This document shows, piece after piece, positions 16,729 through 28,450 of a stretch of 64,000 nucleotides of DNA; position 1 is the first letter of the stretch; each line of letters begins with the position of its first letter. This DNA comes from Thermoactinospora rubra (GTDB taxonomy: Bacteria > Actinomycetota > Actinomycetes > Streptosporangiales > Streptosporangiaceae): the NCBI RefSeq assembly GCF_002093975.1, contig NZ_MSZZ01000023.1:1-64000 (forward strand), in the 5' to 3' direction. The position numbers and the translations under genes are program-made. Below the pieces are notes generated by a model. The model searched no databases, was not told the DNA's origin, and saw nothing but the letters and a program-made list of their open reading frames with translations.

Positions 16729-17670
16729 CTTCGGTTCCGGGACCGCGCCGAGCCGGCCCGTCCCGCCGGACGACGGCATCGGGGTGGGCGCGGGCGGCGG
16801 GGACAGCCCGGCCGTGGCCGTCCACGCGGCGACGTAGAGCGTGAGCCGGGCCGAGAAGTTGATCCACACCAGCAGGCCGACGATGACGGCGAAGGCGCCG
16901 TAGACCGGGTTGTTCAGCGTGCCGCTCAGCAGCAGCGTGGCCAGCTGCTTGAGCGCCTGGAAGCCGATCGCGCCGAGCAGCGCGCCCCTGGCCACGACGC
17001 GGAAGGGCTGCTCGATCTTGCCTTCCCAGCCCAGTACGATCATGAACATCACCCAGTCGGCCAGCCCGCTGACCAGCACGCCGACCAGCCACACCGGGAT
17101 GGCGCTCAGGCCGAGGAAGTCCGCCACCGTCCGGGAGGCGGCCGTGGCGAACCCGCTGGCCAGCGAGGAGAACAGCAGCGTGACGCCGATCAGCAGCAGG
17201 GCGGCCAGGTCGCGCAGCTTGGCCAGCAGGAAGTTCAGCGGCGGCGTGGTGGTCATGGCGATCTGGCGCAGCGCCCCGCGCAGCGCGTCGAGCGCGCCCA
17301 GCCCGGCGTAGAGCAGACCGGCCAGGCCGATGATCCCGGCCCCGGTCCTGGCCTGCTTGATGGCGTCGATGTTGAGCTTGTCGGCCAGGCCGGGCAGCTG
17401 TTCCTTGATCGCCGTGTCGAGCGCGTGCTCCAGCTGGGCGTTGCCGGTCAGGACGAACCCGAACACGGAGAAGGCCAGCACGATCAGCGGGAAGAACGAC
17501 AGGAAGGCGAAGTACGTCACCGCGCCCGCGAGCCGGTCGCCGAAGACGAGCTGGTAGCGCTGGACGGTCCTGATGAGGTGGTCGAGCCACGGCCACCGCA
17601 CCCGCCAGGCCTCCACCAGGGCGCGCCCGCGTGCCCGCATCGCGGCCACGCGCTCCGTCAGGCTCGTCAT
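16717..17670 (-). CDS. YihY/BrkB-family inner membrane protein
   Basis: 317 residues with about six hydrophobic helices, starting with LAGAVTYFAFLSFFPLIVLAFSVFGF, the most conserved part of the family. The C-terminus is Pro-rich and cytoplasmic. The family was once called ribonuclease BN by mistake; its function is unknown. Context does not help beyond proximity to cell-envelope genes. Confidence 0.88.
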   Translation of the reverse strand: MTSLTERVAAMRARGRALVEAWRVRWPWLDHLIRTVQRYQLVFGDRLAGAVTYFAFLSFFPLIVLAFSVFGFVLTGNAQLEHALDTAIKEQLPGLADKLNIDAIKQARTGAGIIGLAGLLYAGLGALDALRGALRQIAMTTTPPLNFLLAKLRDLAALLLIGVTLLFSSLASGFATAASRTVADFLGLSAIPVWLVGVLVSGLADWVMFMIVLGWEGKIEQPFRVVARGALLGAIGFQALKQLATLLLSGTLNNPVYGAFAVIVGLLVWINFSARLTLYVAAWTATAGLSPPPAPTPMPSSGGTGRLGAVPEPKSEA

Positions 17671-17700
17671 GCGTTCACCACTGCCCAGGTCGGCGGCCTG

Positions 17701-18810
17701 CTATGCCGCGCCCGCGCGCTTGACCACCTCTCCCGCGACCAGCACGGTGTCCACCGCGCGGCGGTCGGCGTCCAGCACGACCGTGGTGACGGGGTCCTCG
17801 CCCGGGCGGTCGATCCTGAGCAGGACGAGGTCGGCCTGCTTGCCTTGCCGTACGGAACCGGCGACCTCCCCCAGGCCCACCGTCCGCGCGCCCTCGATCG
17901 TGGCCATCCGCAGCACGTCGATCGGCGTGAGCGCCGGATCCATGAGGTACAGGCCGCGCATCAGGCTGAACATGTCGCCCGGTCCGCAGGTGACGGAGTC
18001 GCCGCCGAGCGCCGTGCGCACTCCGGCGGCACGCGCGCGGGCCACCGGAGGGGTGCCCATGCGCAGCTTGACCTCGCTGAAGGGCGACAGGGACAGGGCT
18101 CCGCCGGTGTCGGCGATCCGCTTGAAGCCGTCCTCGGTCATCCGCACGCCGTGGATGTAGGTGGTGCGTGAGGCGACCGGCTCGAACAGCTCCAGGCCCG
18201 CGTCGCCGCGCAGGTGCACGCTGACCGGCAGGTCGAGGTCGAGGGCGACCCGCACCTCGCGCGCCGCCTCCTCCTCTCCGGCGAAGTCCGGTCCGAGGGC
18301 CGCGGCCGCCATGGTGACCAGCCCGCCCGTCCGGTCGCGGAGCCGTGCGGCCTCGGCCGCGTCGCCGGGCGGGTAGGCGAAGACCGCGCGGATCCCGGAC
18401 TGCCCCAGCGCGTCGAGGGCCGCGTCGCTGTGCTCGGGCGTGGGGTGCAGCTGCGTCCAGTCCAGGAGCGTGGTGATGCCGGACTCCAGGCACTCCCGGG
18501 CGCCGCTCAGCGTGCCGGAGTGCACCTCCTGCGGGCCGTAGCGGGAGGCCGCCTCGCCCAGCACGCGCCGGACGTACTCCTCCAGGGTGCCGGTGGGCAG
18601 GATGCCGCGCAGGTCCGCCTGCCAGGTGTGCCGGTGCGTGTCGACGAACCCGGGCAGCACGATCATCCCGGTCGCGTCGACGACCTCTCCCGTCCGGGGC
18701 GCGTCGAGGCCGGCCCCCACCGCCGCGATGACGCCGTCCTCGACGAGCACGTCGGCCCGCTCGCTCGCGCCGCTTTCCACATCCACGACGATGCCGTTTC
18801 TGATCAACAT
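17701..18810 (-). CDS. Amidohydrolase-superfamily (TRZ/ATZ-like) hydrolase
   Basis: 369 residues. The composite barrel starts with a small beta domain (MLIRNGIVVDVESG) and the metal-binding HxH as VDTHRHTW (about residues 58-62), continues with a His in LPVSVHLRGDAG, another in TYIHGVRM, and the catalytic Asp region TALGGDSVTCGPGDM. The C-terminal beta domain reads GKQADLVLLRID. This pattern fits deaminases and chlorohydrolases acting on ring compounds such as cytosine, guanine or triazines; which one is unclear. It is divergent from a MarR regulator. Confidence 0.85.
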   Translation of the reverse strand: MLIRNGIVVDVESGASERADVLVEDGVIAAVGAGLDAPRTGEVVDATGMIVLPGFVDTHRHTWQADLRGILPTGTLEEYVRRVLGEAASRYGPQEVHSGTLSGARECLESGITTLLDWTQLHPTPEHSDAALDALGQSGIRAVFAYPPGDAAEAARLRDRTGGLVTMAAAALGPDFAGEEEAAREVRVALDLDLPVSVHLRGDAGLELFEPVASRTTYIHGVRMTEDGFKRIADTGGALSLSPFSEVKLRMGTPPVARARAAGVRTALGGDSVTCGPGDMFSLMRGLYLMDPALTPIDVLRMATIEGARTVGLGEVAGSVRQGKQADLVLLRIDRPGEDPVTTVVLDADRRAVDTVLVAGEVVKRAGAA

Positions 18811-18816
18811 GGCAGC

Positions 18817-18846
18817 AAGCTTAAGAGAAAGCTTTTCCTAAAGCAA
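18817..18846. promoter_or_regulatory. AAGCTT repeats, candidate MarR operator
   Basis: AAGCTT occurs at 18817-18822 and 18829-18834 and a degenerate AAAGC at about 18840, i.e. every 12 bases or about one helical turn, in an AT-rich patch between the divergent amidohydrolase and MarR genes. AAGCTT is itself palindromic, so the pair makes a symmetric AAGCTT-N6-AAGCTT site. Binding by the adjacent MarR protein is inferred. Confidence 0.5.
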
Positions 18847-18870
18847 TGTGCGGGCGATTACCCTGGAGCC

Positions 18871-19374
18871 GTGGAGGAGCGAGACGAGGTCGACGCGCTG
18901 GTGACGGGGTGGAGCGGGCTGCCCGCTCCCACGATCGCGGCCCTGGAGCTCAGCAAGCGGATCTCCCGGATCGGCGCCGTCTTCCACGACGCCCTCCGCG
19001 CCGGGCTGGCCGACCTGGGGCTGACGTATGCCGAGTTCGACGTGCTCGCGGCGCTGCACCGGTCCGGCCCGCCGTACCGGATGAAGCCCAGCGAGCTGAG
19101 CAAGTCGCTGTTCCTCACCTCCGGGGGCACCAGCAACGTCCTGCAGCGCCTGGCGGCCGCGGGCTACGTCGAGCGCGAGGACAACCCCGAGGACGCCCGC
19201 AGCCGCTGGGTGCAGCTCACCGACGAGGGCCGCCGCGTGGCGGTCAAGGCCCTCGACGTGTCCGTGCGCGCGCACGACGCGGTGGTCGCGGGGATCCCCG
19301 AGGAGACGGTACGGCAGGCCGCCGACGCCCTGCGCCCCGTGCTCGCGGCGCTGGGCAGGCGGCGGTTCCGCTGA
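18871..19374 (+). CDS. MarR-family transcriptional regulator
   Basis: 167 residues from GTG 18871, preceded by TGGAG. The winged helix is seen in LGLTYAEFDVLAALHRSGPP, then MKPSELSKSLFLTSGGTSNVLQRLAAAGYVEREDNPEDARSR, where the DxRxR wing is typical. The N-terminal 40 residues and C-terminal 40 residues form the dimer helices. Divergent orientation suggests control of the amidohydrolase gene through the AAGCTT repeats. Confidence 0.9.
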   Translation: MEERDEVDALVTGWSGLPAPTIAALELSKRISRIGAVFHDALRAGLADLGLTYAEFDVLAALHRSGPPYRMKPSELSKSLFLTSGGTSNVLQRLAAAGYVEREDNPEDARSRWVQLTDEGRRVAVKALDVSVRAHDAVVAGIPEETVRQAADALRPVLAALGRRRFR

Positions 19375-19386
19375 CGCTCGGGAAAA

Positions 19387-19420
19387 GTCAGACGCCAGGA
19401 AGCGTCAGACGCCCAGGAAG
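19387..19420. repeat. Short tandem duplication at the 3' end of trpS
   Basis: GTCAGACGCCAGGAAG at 19387-19402 is repeated as GTCAGACGCCCAGGAAG at 19404-19420. The second copy contains the last codons and stop of trpS, and the first is an almost exact copy just after the stop. It looks like a small slippage duplication. Confidence 0.8.
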
Positions 19421-20406
19421 CCGACCCGGTCGCGGACCTGGGCCATGGTCTCCTGCGCCACCGCACGGGCGCGGGCGGCGCCCACGGCCAGCAGGCGGTC
19501 CAGCTCCGCCTCGTTGGCCAGCAGCTTCTCGGTCCGCTCGCGGATGGGTGCGAACGCCTCGATGACGACCTCGGCGACGTCCTTCTTGAACGTCCCGTAC
19601 CCCTGCCCCTCGTAGCGGGCGACGAGCTCGGGGATCGGCACGCCGGTCAGCGCCGACTGGATGCGCAGGAGGTTGGAGATGCCGGGCTTGTTCTCCTCGT
19701 CGAAGAGCACCTCGGCGCCCGTGTCGGTGACCGCCCGCATGATCTTCTTCCGCAGCGCCGCGGGCTGCTCCAGCACGTCGAGGATGCCCGCCGGAGACGA
19801 CGAGGACTTCGACATCTTGGCCGTCGGGTCCTGCAAGTCGGTGATCTTCTCGACGTCCTTGGGGATGTACGGCTCGGGCAGCGTGAAGGTCTCGCCGAAG
19901 CGGTGGTTGAACCGCTGGGCCAGGTCGCGCGTGAGCTCCAGGTGCTGCTTCTGGTCGGCCCCCACCGGCACCCGGTTGGCCTGGTAGAGCAGGATGTCGG
20001 CGGCCTGCAGGATCGGATAGGTGAACAGCCCGACGCTGGCCGAGCTCTCGCCGTACTTGGCCGCCTTGTCCTTGAACTGCGTCATGCGCGCGGCCTCGCC
20101 CATGCCCGTCTGGCAGATGAGCACCCAGGCCAGCTCGGTGTGCTCGCGCACGTGCGACTGGACGAAGACGGTGGACCGCTCCGGGTCCAGCCCGCACGCG
20201 AACAGCTGCGCGGCGGCCACCCGGGTGCGGCGGCGCAGGTCGGCCGGATCGGTGGGCACGGTGATGGCGTGCAGGTCGACCACGCAGTAGAAGGCGTCGT
20301 GCGTCTCCTGCAAGGCCACCCACTGACGGACGGCACCCAGGTAGTTGCCCAGGTGGAAGGAGTCCGCGGTGGGCTGGATGCCGGAGAGAACACGAGGTCT
20401 GGCCAT
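19405..20406 (-). CDS. trpS: Tryptophanyl-tRNA synthetase
   Basis: 333 residues, standard bacterial TrpRS length. It charges tRNA-Trp. Class I signatures are present: the HIGH equivalent in [15 protein letters not shown] (HLGN) and KMSKS in [14 protein letters not shown] (about residues 195-200). Specificity-pocket segments ([29 protein letters not shown]) are conserved. It is a single gene between a MarR gene and a CNNM/CorC gene. Actinomycetes often have a second, indolmycin-resistant TrpRS; no resistance feature can be judged here. Confidence 0.95.
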   Translation of the reverse strand: MARPRVLSGIQPTADSFHLGNYLGAVRQWVALQETHDAFYCVVDLHAITVPTDPADLRRRTRVAAAQLFACGLDPERSTVFVQSHVREHTELAWVLICQTGMGEAARMTQFKDKAAKYGESSASVGLFTYPILQAADILLYQANRVPVGADQKQHLELTRDLAQRFNHRFGETFTLPEPYIPKDVEKITDLQDPTAKMSKSSSSPAGILDVLEQPAALRKKIMRAVTDTGAEVLFDEENKPGISNLLRIQSALTGVPIPELVARYEGQGYGTFKKDVAEVVIEAFAPIRERTEKLLANEAELDRLLAVGAARARAVAQETMAQVRDRVGFLGV

Positions 20407-20420
20407 AGCTGAAGATTGTG

Positions 20421-21731
20421 TCAGGAATCCGGCTCGGGGTGCGACTCGATCACCGCGCGTCGCTTCACGTGGACGCGGGCGATCCGGCGTCCGTCCATCT
20501 CGGTCACGGTCATCTCGAAGCCGGGGATCTCCACCCGCTCCCCCACCGACGCGACGTGCCCCAGCCGCGCCATGACGAAGCCGCCCACGGTCTCGTAGGG
20601 CCCGTCCGGCAGCCGGATCCCGGTCTCGGCGTGGAAGTCGGTGAGGTTGGTCAGCCCGTCGACCTCGATCTCCCCGGCCGGCAGGACGACGGTGTCGCCC
20701 TCGACGTCGTACTCGTCCCTGATGTCGCCGATCAGCTCCTCGACGAGGTCCTCCAGGGTCACGATCCCCGCGGTCCCGCCGTACTCGTCGACCACGATCG
20801 CCAGGTGGTGCCCCTCGTCGCGCATCTCCGACAGCGTGGTGAGGATCCGTTTGGAGGCCGGGACGAACTTGACCGGCCGGATCGGCACCACCTCGTGGAT
20901 GGGCTCCAGCCGCCCGGTCAGCACCGGGTCCAGGAGGTCGCGGACATGGACGAATCCCAAGATCTCATCGTAGGACTCCCGGTACACCGGGAAGCGGGAA
21001 TGCGGCATCGCGGCGGCCAGCACGGCGGCCTCGGCCAGCGGCGTGTCGGCCTCCATGAACTCCACCTCGGTCCGCGGCAGCATGACCTCGCGCACCTGCC
21101 GCTTGCCCGCCGCGAAGACCTCCGCGATCAGGTTCCGCTCGTCGGCGGTGAGCTCGGCGTGCCCGACCACCATGTCGCGCAGCTCCTCGGTGGTCATCTG
21201 CTCCCGGTCGGCATCGGGGTTGCCGCCCAGCAGCCGCACCACCCCGTCGGTCGACTTCGACAGCGCCCAGATGACCGGACGCGACAGCGTCGCGATCCAG
21301 TCCAGGAACGGCGCGACGAACAGCGCGAACCCCTCCGCCCGCTGCCTGGCCAGCCGCTTGGGCGCGAGCTCGCCGAGCACGAGCGAGACGTAGGAGATCG
21401 CCAGCGTGACGAGCACCAGGGCCAGCGGCGGCGCGACGGCCACCGGGACGTTCCACCCCTCGAGCACCGGCACCAGCTGGCGGGCCAGCCGGTCCGCGCC
21501 GAAGGCGGCCGACAGCATCGTGGCGACCGTCACGCCGATCTGCACGGCGGACAGGAACCGGTTGGGGTCGCGCGCGAGCTTGGCGACACGCCCGCCACGC
21601 CGGCCGTGCCCGCTCAGCTTGCGGACCTGGCTCTCCCTCAGCGACACCATCGCCATCTCGGCCGCGGCGAAGTATCCGCCCACCAGAATGAACAGCAGGA
21701 CGATGGCGATGTTGGCGACGAGCTCGTTCAC
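20421..21731 (-). CDS. CNNM/CorC (hemolysin C)-family membrane protein with CBS pair
   Basis: 436 residues. An N-terminal DUF21 transmembrane domain (residues 1-190, four hydrophobic helices beginning [23 protein letters not shown]) is followed by two CBS domains ([16 protein letters not shown]...[14 protein letters not shown] and [25 protein letters not shown]) and a C-terminal CorC_HlyC domain ([20 protein letters not shown]). Members are linked to magnesium efflux or homeostasis; 'hemolysin' is a historical name. It lies 14 bp upstream of trpS on the same strand. Confidence 0.92.
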   Translation of the reverse strand: MNELVANIAIVLLFILVGGYFAAAEMAMVSLRESQVRKLSGHGRRGGRVAKLARDPNRFLSAVQIGVTVATMLSAAFGADRLARQLVPVLEGWNVPVAVAPPLALVLVTLAISYVSLVLGELAPKRLARQRAEGFALFVAPFLDWIATLSRPVIWALSKSTDGVVRLLGGNPDADREQMTTEELRDMVVGHAELTADERNLIAEVFAAGKRQVREVMLPRTEVEFMEADTPLAEAAVLAAAMPHSRFPVYRESYDEILGFVHVRDLLDPVLTGRLEPIHEVVPIRPVKFVPASKRILTTLSEMRDEGHHLAIVVDEYGGTAGIVTLEDLVEELIGDIRDEYDVEGDTVVLPAGEIEVDGLTNLTDFHAETGIRLPDGPYETVGGFVMARLGHVASVGERVEIPGFEMTVTEMDGRRIARVHVKRRAVIESHPEPDS

Positions 21732-21807
21732 GGCGCTGCCAGCGTACTCGGGCGGCGTATGCTGAAGGCAGCCCTACAAATTCAAACTTATTCCAACAGA
21801 GGTGAAC

Positions 21808-22749
21808 ATGAGACTTCTGGTCACCGGAGGCGCCGGGTACATCGGCAGCGTCGTGGCCGCCCAGCTACTCGAGGCGGGTCACGAGGTGACCGTGCTCGAC
21901 GACCTGTCCACCGGGCACCGCGACGCCGTCCCGCCGGGCGCCCGCTTCGTCGAGGGCTCCATCGCCGACCCGCCGCTCGACGGCGTCGAGGCGGTCCTGC
22001 ACTTCGCCGCCAAGTCGCTGGTGGGCGAGTCGGTCGAGAAGCCCGGCCTGTACTGGTCGCACAATCTCGGCGGCACGCTGGCGCTGCTCGACGCGATGCG
22101 CAGGGAGGGCGTCAACAAGATCGTGTTCTCCTCCACCGCCGCGACGTACGGCGAGCCGGAGCGCACCCCGATCACCGAGGACGCGCCCACCCGCCCCACC
22201 AACCCCTACGGCGCCTCCAAGCTGGCCGTCGACACCGCCCTGACCGCCTACGCCGGCCTGCACGGCCTGGGAGCGGTGAGCCTGCGCTACTTCAACGTCG
22301 CGGGCGCCTACGGCCCCTACCGCGAGCGGCACGCGATCGAGACGCACCTGATCCCCAACGTGCTGAAGGTGGCCACCGGCGAGCGCGACGAGGTGAGCGT
22401 CTTCGGCACCGACTACCCCACGCCCGACGGCACCTGCGTGCGCGACTACATCCACGTGGCCGACCTGGCCCGGGCCCACCTGCTGGCGCTGGAGGCGTGC
22501 GCGCCCGGCGAGCACAAGGTCTACAACCTGGGCAACGGGGCGGGCTTCTCGGTCAAGGAGGTCATCGAGGTGTGCCGGGAGGTCACCGGCCACCCGATCC
22601 CGGTCAAGGTCGGACCGCGCCGCCCCGGCGACCCCGCGATCCTCGTGGCCTCCTCGGAGAGGATCCAGCGGGAGCTCGGCTGGAAGCCCGAGCGCGCGGC
22701 GCTCAGGGACATGGTCGAGGACGCCTTCGCCGCGCTTTCCGGGAAATGA
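21808..22749 (+). CDS. galE: UDP-glucose 4-epimerase
   Basis: 313 residues from ATG 21808, with AGAGGTGA directly upstream. It interconverts UDP-glucose and UDP-galactose with bound NAD. It is an extended short-chain dehydrogenase: NAD-binding GGAGYIGS at residues 7-14, Ser in [10 protein letters not shown], the catalytic pair in [11 protein letters not shown], and the sugar-binding [19 protein letters not shown]. The 5' flank is AT-rich and probably holds its own promoter. A second, more divergent epimerase of this family lies at 57.2 kb. Confidence 0.92.
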   Translation: MRLLVTGGAGYIGSVVAAQLLEAGHEVTVLDDLSTGHRDAVPPGARFVEGSIADPPLDGVEAVLHFAAKSLVGESVEKPGLYWSHNLGGTLALLDAMRREGVNKIVFSSTAATYGEPERTPITEDAPTRPTNPYGASKLAVDTALTAYAGLHGLGAVSLRYFNVAGAYGPYRERHAIETHLIPNVLKVATGERDEVSVFGTDYPTPDGTCVRDYIHVADLARAHLLALEACAPGEHKVYNLGNGAGFSVKEVIEVCREVTGHPIPVKVGPRRPGDPAILVASSERIQRELGWKPERAALRDMVEDAFAALSGK

Positions 22750-22757
22750 CCGGCCTG

Positions 22758-22773
22758 GGTATGGTTTGATACC
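22758..22773. promoter_or_regulatory. Inverted repeat ahead of small membrane protein gene
   Basis: GGTAT-N6-ATACC (22758-22773) lies between galE and the short gene starting at 22779. It is too short for a terminator and has no T-run; it could be an operator or chance. Confidence 0.25.
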
Positions 22774-22778
22774 GAAAC

Positions 22779-22934
22779 GTGAGGAGCTTTTCACCTAGGG
22801 TCACGAAGCTGATCTTCGGTGTTCTCATCGTGATCGGCAGCCTGCTGGCCGCCGCCGGGGTGGTGTTCGCGACGACCACGACCGCCCCGGCCGCCCCCGC
22901 CCCGTCGCCCTGCCCGACGTCCCGCGCTCGCTAA
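22779..22934 (+). CDS. Small single-span membrane protein, unknown function
   Basis: 51 residues from GTG 22779 to TAA 22934. A basic N-terminus (RSFSPRVTK) leads into one hydrophobic helix (LIFGVLIVIGSLLAAAGVVFA) and then a short Thr/Ala/Pro tail (TTTTAPAAPAP) with one Cys near the end. Positive-inside topology places the tail outside. It lies 29 bp after galE and its 3' end overlaps the convergent DUF11 gene by 4 bp. I do not recognise a family; codon use with G/C in third positions supports coding. Confidence 0.55.
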   Translation: MRSFSPRVTKLIFGVLIVIGSLLAAAGVVFATTTTAPAAPAPSPCPTSRAR

Positions 22935-23719
22935 CGCAGCCGGGCGACGTTGTCGGCCGGGTGGCGGTCGCCGAGCCTGGCGGAGTGCACCTCGGCCTTC
23001 AGCGCGCTCGCGACCGCCCCGCGCCGCAGGGCCACGTCCAGCCGTACCCGCTCCCCTGACCGCACCGCGCCCAGCCGGCACACCAGCTGCCCGGCCCGCC
23101 GCCGGCAGTGCGCCCCGTGCACCGACAGCCTGCGCGCCGCCCCGCTGGTGAAGGACAGGACCGCGTCCCGTACGGCACGCGGCCCCCGGTTGCGCACGTG
23201 CGCGGACAGGGCGTGCCGCCCGGCGGCGCGCAGCCGTACGCCCAGGTCGGCACCCTCGTCGACGCGCGTCGTCACCACGTCGGTGTTGTCGGCCTCGTCG
23301 CCGTCGACGACCTCGGACGTCAGGTTCGCGGTCGCCCGCAGCGGGCCGCGGGCGCCCGGGCGGACGATCCCCACGATGGTCACCCGGCCCGTGCCGCCGG
23401 CGAGCACGTCCGTCGGCGAGGCGCACACGATCTCGGAGGCCGACCCGCCCGGACGGCAGTCGGCCACGTCGACGTAGACGACCTTCACCTCGGCGGGCAT
23501 CCTGACCCTCAACACCGGCAGCACCGCGTCACCGGGCCCGGCGTTGGTCACCCGCACGCGGTAGACGATGCGCTGCCCCGGCTGCGCGATCGCGGGGCGG
23601 GGAACCACCCTCACGGACAGGTCCGCCGCACCCCACACGTCGGCACACACCGCCGGGGGAACCGTACAGACAACGACACCAAGCAGACCGGCGAACACCC
23701 TCGCCGGGAACGACCCCAT
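22931..23719 (-). CDS. Secreted protein with two DUF11/CARDB-like repeats
   Basis: 262 residues. A signal peptide (about 1-26, FAGLLGVVVCTVPPAVCA) precedes two Ig-like repeats: residues about 32-125 begin ADLSVRVVPRPAIAQPGQRIVYRVRVTNAGPGDA, and about 150-245 begin ADLGVRLRAAGRHALSAHVRNRGPRAV. Each repeat contains a Cys pair (ADCRPG...EIVCAS; GAHCRR...QLVCRL) that could form a disulfide. Such domains are found in surface or wall-linked proteins; no anchor is visible, so it may be freely secreted. Confidence 0.75.
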   Translation of the reverse strand: MGSFPARVFAGLLGVVVCTVPPAVCADVWGAADLSVRVVPRPAIAQPGQRIVYRVRVTNAGPGDAVLPVLRVRMPAEVKVVYVDVADCRPGGSASEIVCASPTDVLAGGTGRVTIVGIVRPGARGPLRATANLTSEVVDGDEADNTDVVTTRVDEGADLGVRLRAAGRHALSAHVRNRGPRAVRDAVLSFTSGAARRLSVHGAHCRRRAGQLVCRLGAVRSGERVRLDVALRRGAVASALKAEVHSARLGDRHPADNVARLR

Positions 23720-23934
23720 GGGCCCCTATTCAACGCGGTGACCTGGCCTGATGCCCACTCGACACGCTTCGCCCGACGATCAAAACCTGTTTGACATCCC
23801 CAAAACCGGGGAACCACCCGCCCGGGCACTCCCCGGCCCCGCACCACGACCATTTTTCTCCCCCTGGTCCCGCACCCCAGAGGCGGGGAGCCGCGCGACG
23901 GCAAGAGGGGACGTCGGCGAAACGCGCCCGACGA

Positions 23935-23947
23935 GCCCCGATGGGGC
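23935..23947 (-). terminator. Short hairpin after mdh
   Basis: GCCCC-GAT-GGGGC lies 6 bp beyond the mdh stop. The stem is short and no strong T-run follows on the minus strand, so this is a weak candidate. The rest of the 233-bp gap to the DUF11 gene shows nothing else that I can support. Confidence 0.3.
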
Positions 23948-23952
23948 GACCG

Positions 23953-27058
<3,106 letters not shown>

Positions 27059-27278
27059 TCGTCATCCCCACGTAAGCACAAGCCTGACGAGCCAAACTTT
27101 ACGACGCCGAGATTCCCTCCAGGCATCCGTTAACTCCTCGTGACGTCACAGTTCAGAAGCGAGTTGAAACGCCGGCGTCCCCGCCCCGAGCCAATTCCCC
27201 GATCATACTTCCCCGCCGCATCCGCCCACGGGCGGGGACACGTGCCCGCCGGGACGCCCCCGTTTCCTTTCGCGCCGG

Positions 27279-27293
27279 CAGAATGACATTCTG
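27279..27293. promoter_or_regulatory. Perfect 15-bp inverted repeat at the start of the saccharopine-dehydrogenase-like gene
   Basis: CAGAATG-A-CATTCTG ends 5 bp before the GTG start at 27299, next to the short SD-like GGCAGG. A repressor bound here would block initiation; alternatively the RNA hairpin would affect ribosome access. The 240-bp gap (27059-27298) to the kinase gene otherwise holds only presumed promoters. Confidence 0.35.
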
Positions 27294-27298
27294 GCAGG

Positions 27299-28408
27299 GT
27301 GTACGACATCGTGCTCTTCGGCGCCACCGGGTTCACCGGCAGGCTGGTCGCCGAGTACCTCGCCAAGGCGGCCCCGCCCGGCGTGAGCTGGGCGCTCGCC
27401 GGGCGCGACCCGGCCAAGCTGGAGGCGCTCGGGCTGGACGCGCCGGTCCTCGTGGCCGACGCCGAGCGGCCGCGCGCGCTGGCCGAGCAGGCGCGGATCG
27501 TGGCCACCACCGTCGGGCCGTACGTCACCTACGGCGAGCCGCTGGTGAGGGCCTGCGCCGAGACCGGGACGCACTACCTCGACCTGACCGGCGAGCCGGA
27601 GTTCTTCGACCGCGTGTACGTCCGCTACGACGCGGTCGCCCGGCGGTCGGGCGCCAAGATCGTGCATGCCTGCGGCTTCGACTCCATCCCCTGGGACCTG
27701 GGCGTCCTCCACACCGTCAACCAGCTGCCCGAGGGCGTGCCGCTGCGCGTGAGCGGGTTCCTGCGCGGCGACATGCGGGCCTCCGGTGGCACGCTGGCCT
27801 CGGCGCTGACGATCCTGTCGCGGCCCCGGCAACTGGTGGAGGCGGCCCTCCGGCGGCGGCGCGCCGAGCCGCGGCCGCCGGGCAGGCGGGTCAGCTCCCG
27901 GCCCGGCGTGCTGCGGTACGCCGGCGGCTGGGCGCTGCCGATGCCGAGCATCGACTGCCTGGTGGTGGGCCGGTCGGCGCGGCTGCTCGACCGCTACGGC
28001 CCCGACTTCGCCTACCGCCAGTACTACGCGGCCGGTCCCCTGCCCGCCGCCGTCGCCGCGGCGTCCGCCGCCGCGGCCGTGACGGTCCTGGCCCAGGTAC
28101 CGCCCGCGCGCCGCATGCTCATGAACCGCCTCCCGCCCGGCGAGGGCCCCTCGCCGCAGCGGCGGGCGCGCAACTGGTTCCAGGCCACCTTCGTCGGCGA
28201 GGGCGGCGGCAGGCGCGTGATCACGCGGGTGTCGGGCGGCGACCCCGGCTACGACGAGACGGCCAAGATGCTCGCGGAGTCGGCGCTGTGCCTCGCCCTG
28301 GACGACACCCCGCGGGCCGCCGGCCAGCTGACCACCGCCTCAGCCATGGGCGAGCCGCTGATCAGGCGCCTCCACGCGGCTGGCATCAGGTTCGCCACCC
28401 TGAGGTGA
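27299..28408 (+). CDS. Saccharopine dehydrogenase-like oxidoreductase
   Basis: 369 residues from GTG 27299. An N-terminal NAD(P)-binding domain (YDIVLFGATGFTGRLVAEYL) is followed by TVGPYVTYGEPLVRACAETGTHYLDLTGE, the signature of the family that includes mycobacterial trans-acting enoyl reductase and eukaryotic SCCPDH. A hydrophobic Ala-rich segment (LPAAVAAASAAAAVTVLA, about residues 248-265) may contact membrane. These proteins are usually not true saccharopine dehydrogenases; a lipid or polyketide reductase role is possible. No biosynthetic partners are nearby. Confidence 0.82.
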   Translation: MYDIVLFGATGFTGRLVAEYLAKAAPPGVSWALAGRDPAKLEALGLDAPVLVADAERPRALAEQARIVATTVGPYVTYGEPLVRACAETGTHYLDLTGEPEFFDRVYVRYDAVARRSGAKIVHACGFDSIPWDLGVLHTVNQLPEGVPLRVSGFLRGDMRASGGTLASALTILSRPRQLVEAALRRRRAEPRPPGRRVSSRPGVLRYAGGWALPMPSIDCLVVGRSARLLDRYGPDFAYRQYYAAGPLPAAVAAASAAAAVTVLAQVPPARRMLMNRLPPGEGPSPQRRARNWFQATFVGEGGGRRVITRVSGGDPGYDETAKMLAESALCLALDDTPRAAGQLTTASAMGEPLIRRLHAAGIRFATLR

Positions 28409-28450
28409 CACCCGCCGGTCGAGGTCGGCGAAGAGCGGGCCCGGCCCTCG

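Noticed and set aside
23611-23904. Minus-strand frame upstream of the DUF11 gene with a G-rich site and ATG
   Set aside because: Translation is Arg/Gly-rich without domain signs and runs into the signal-peptide gene in another frame.
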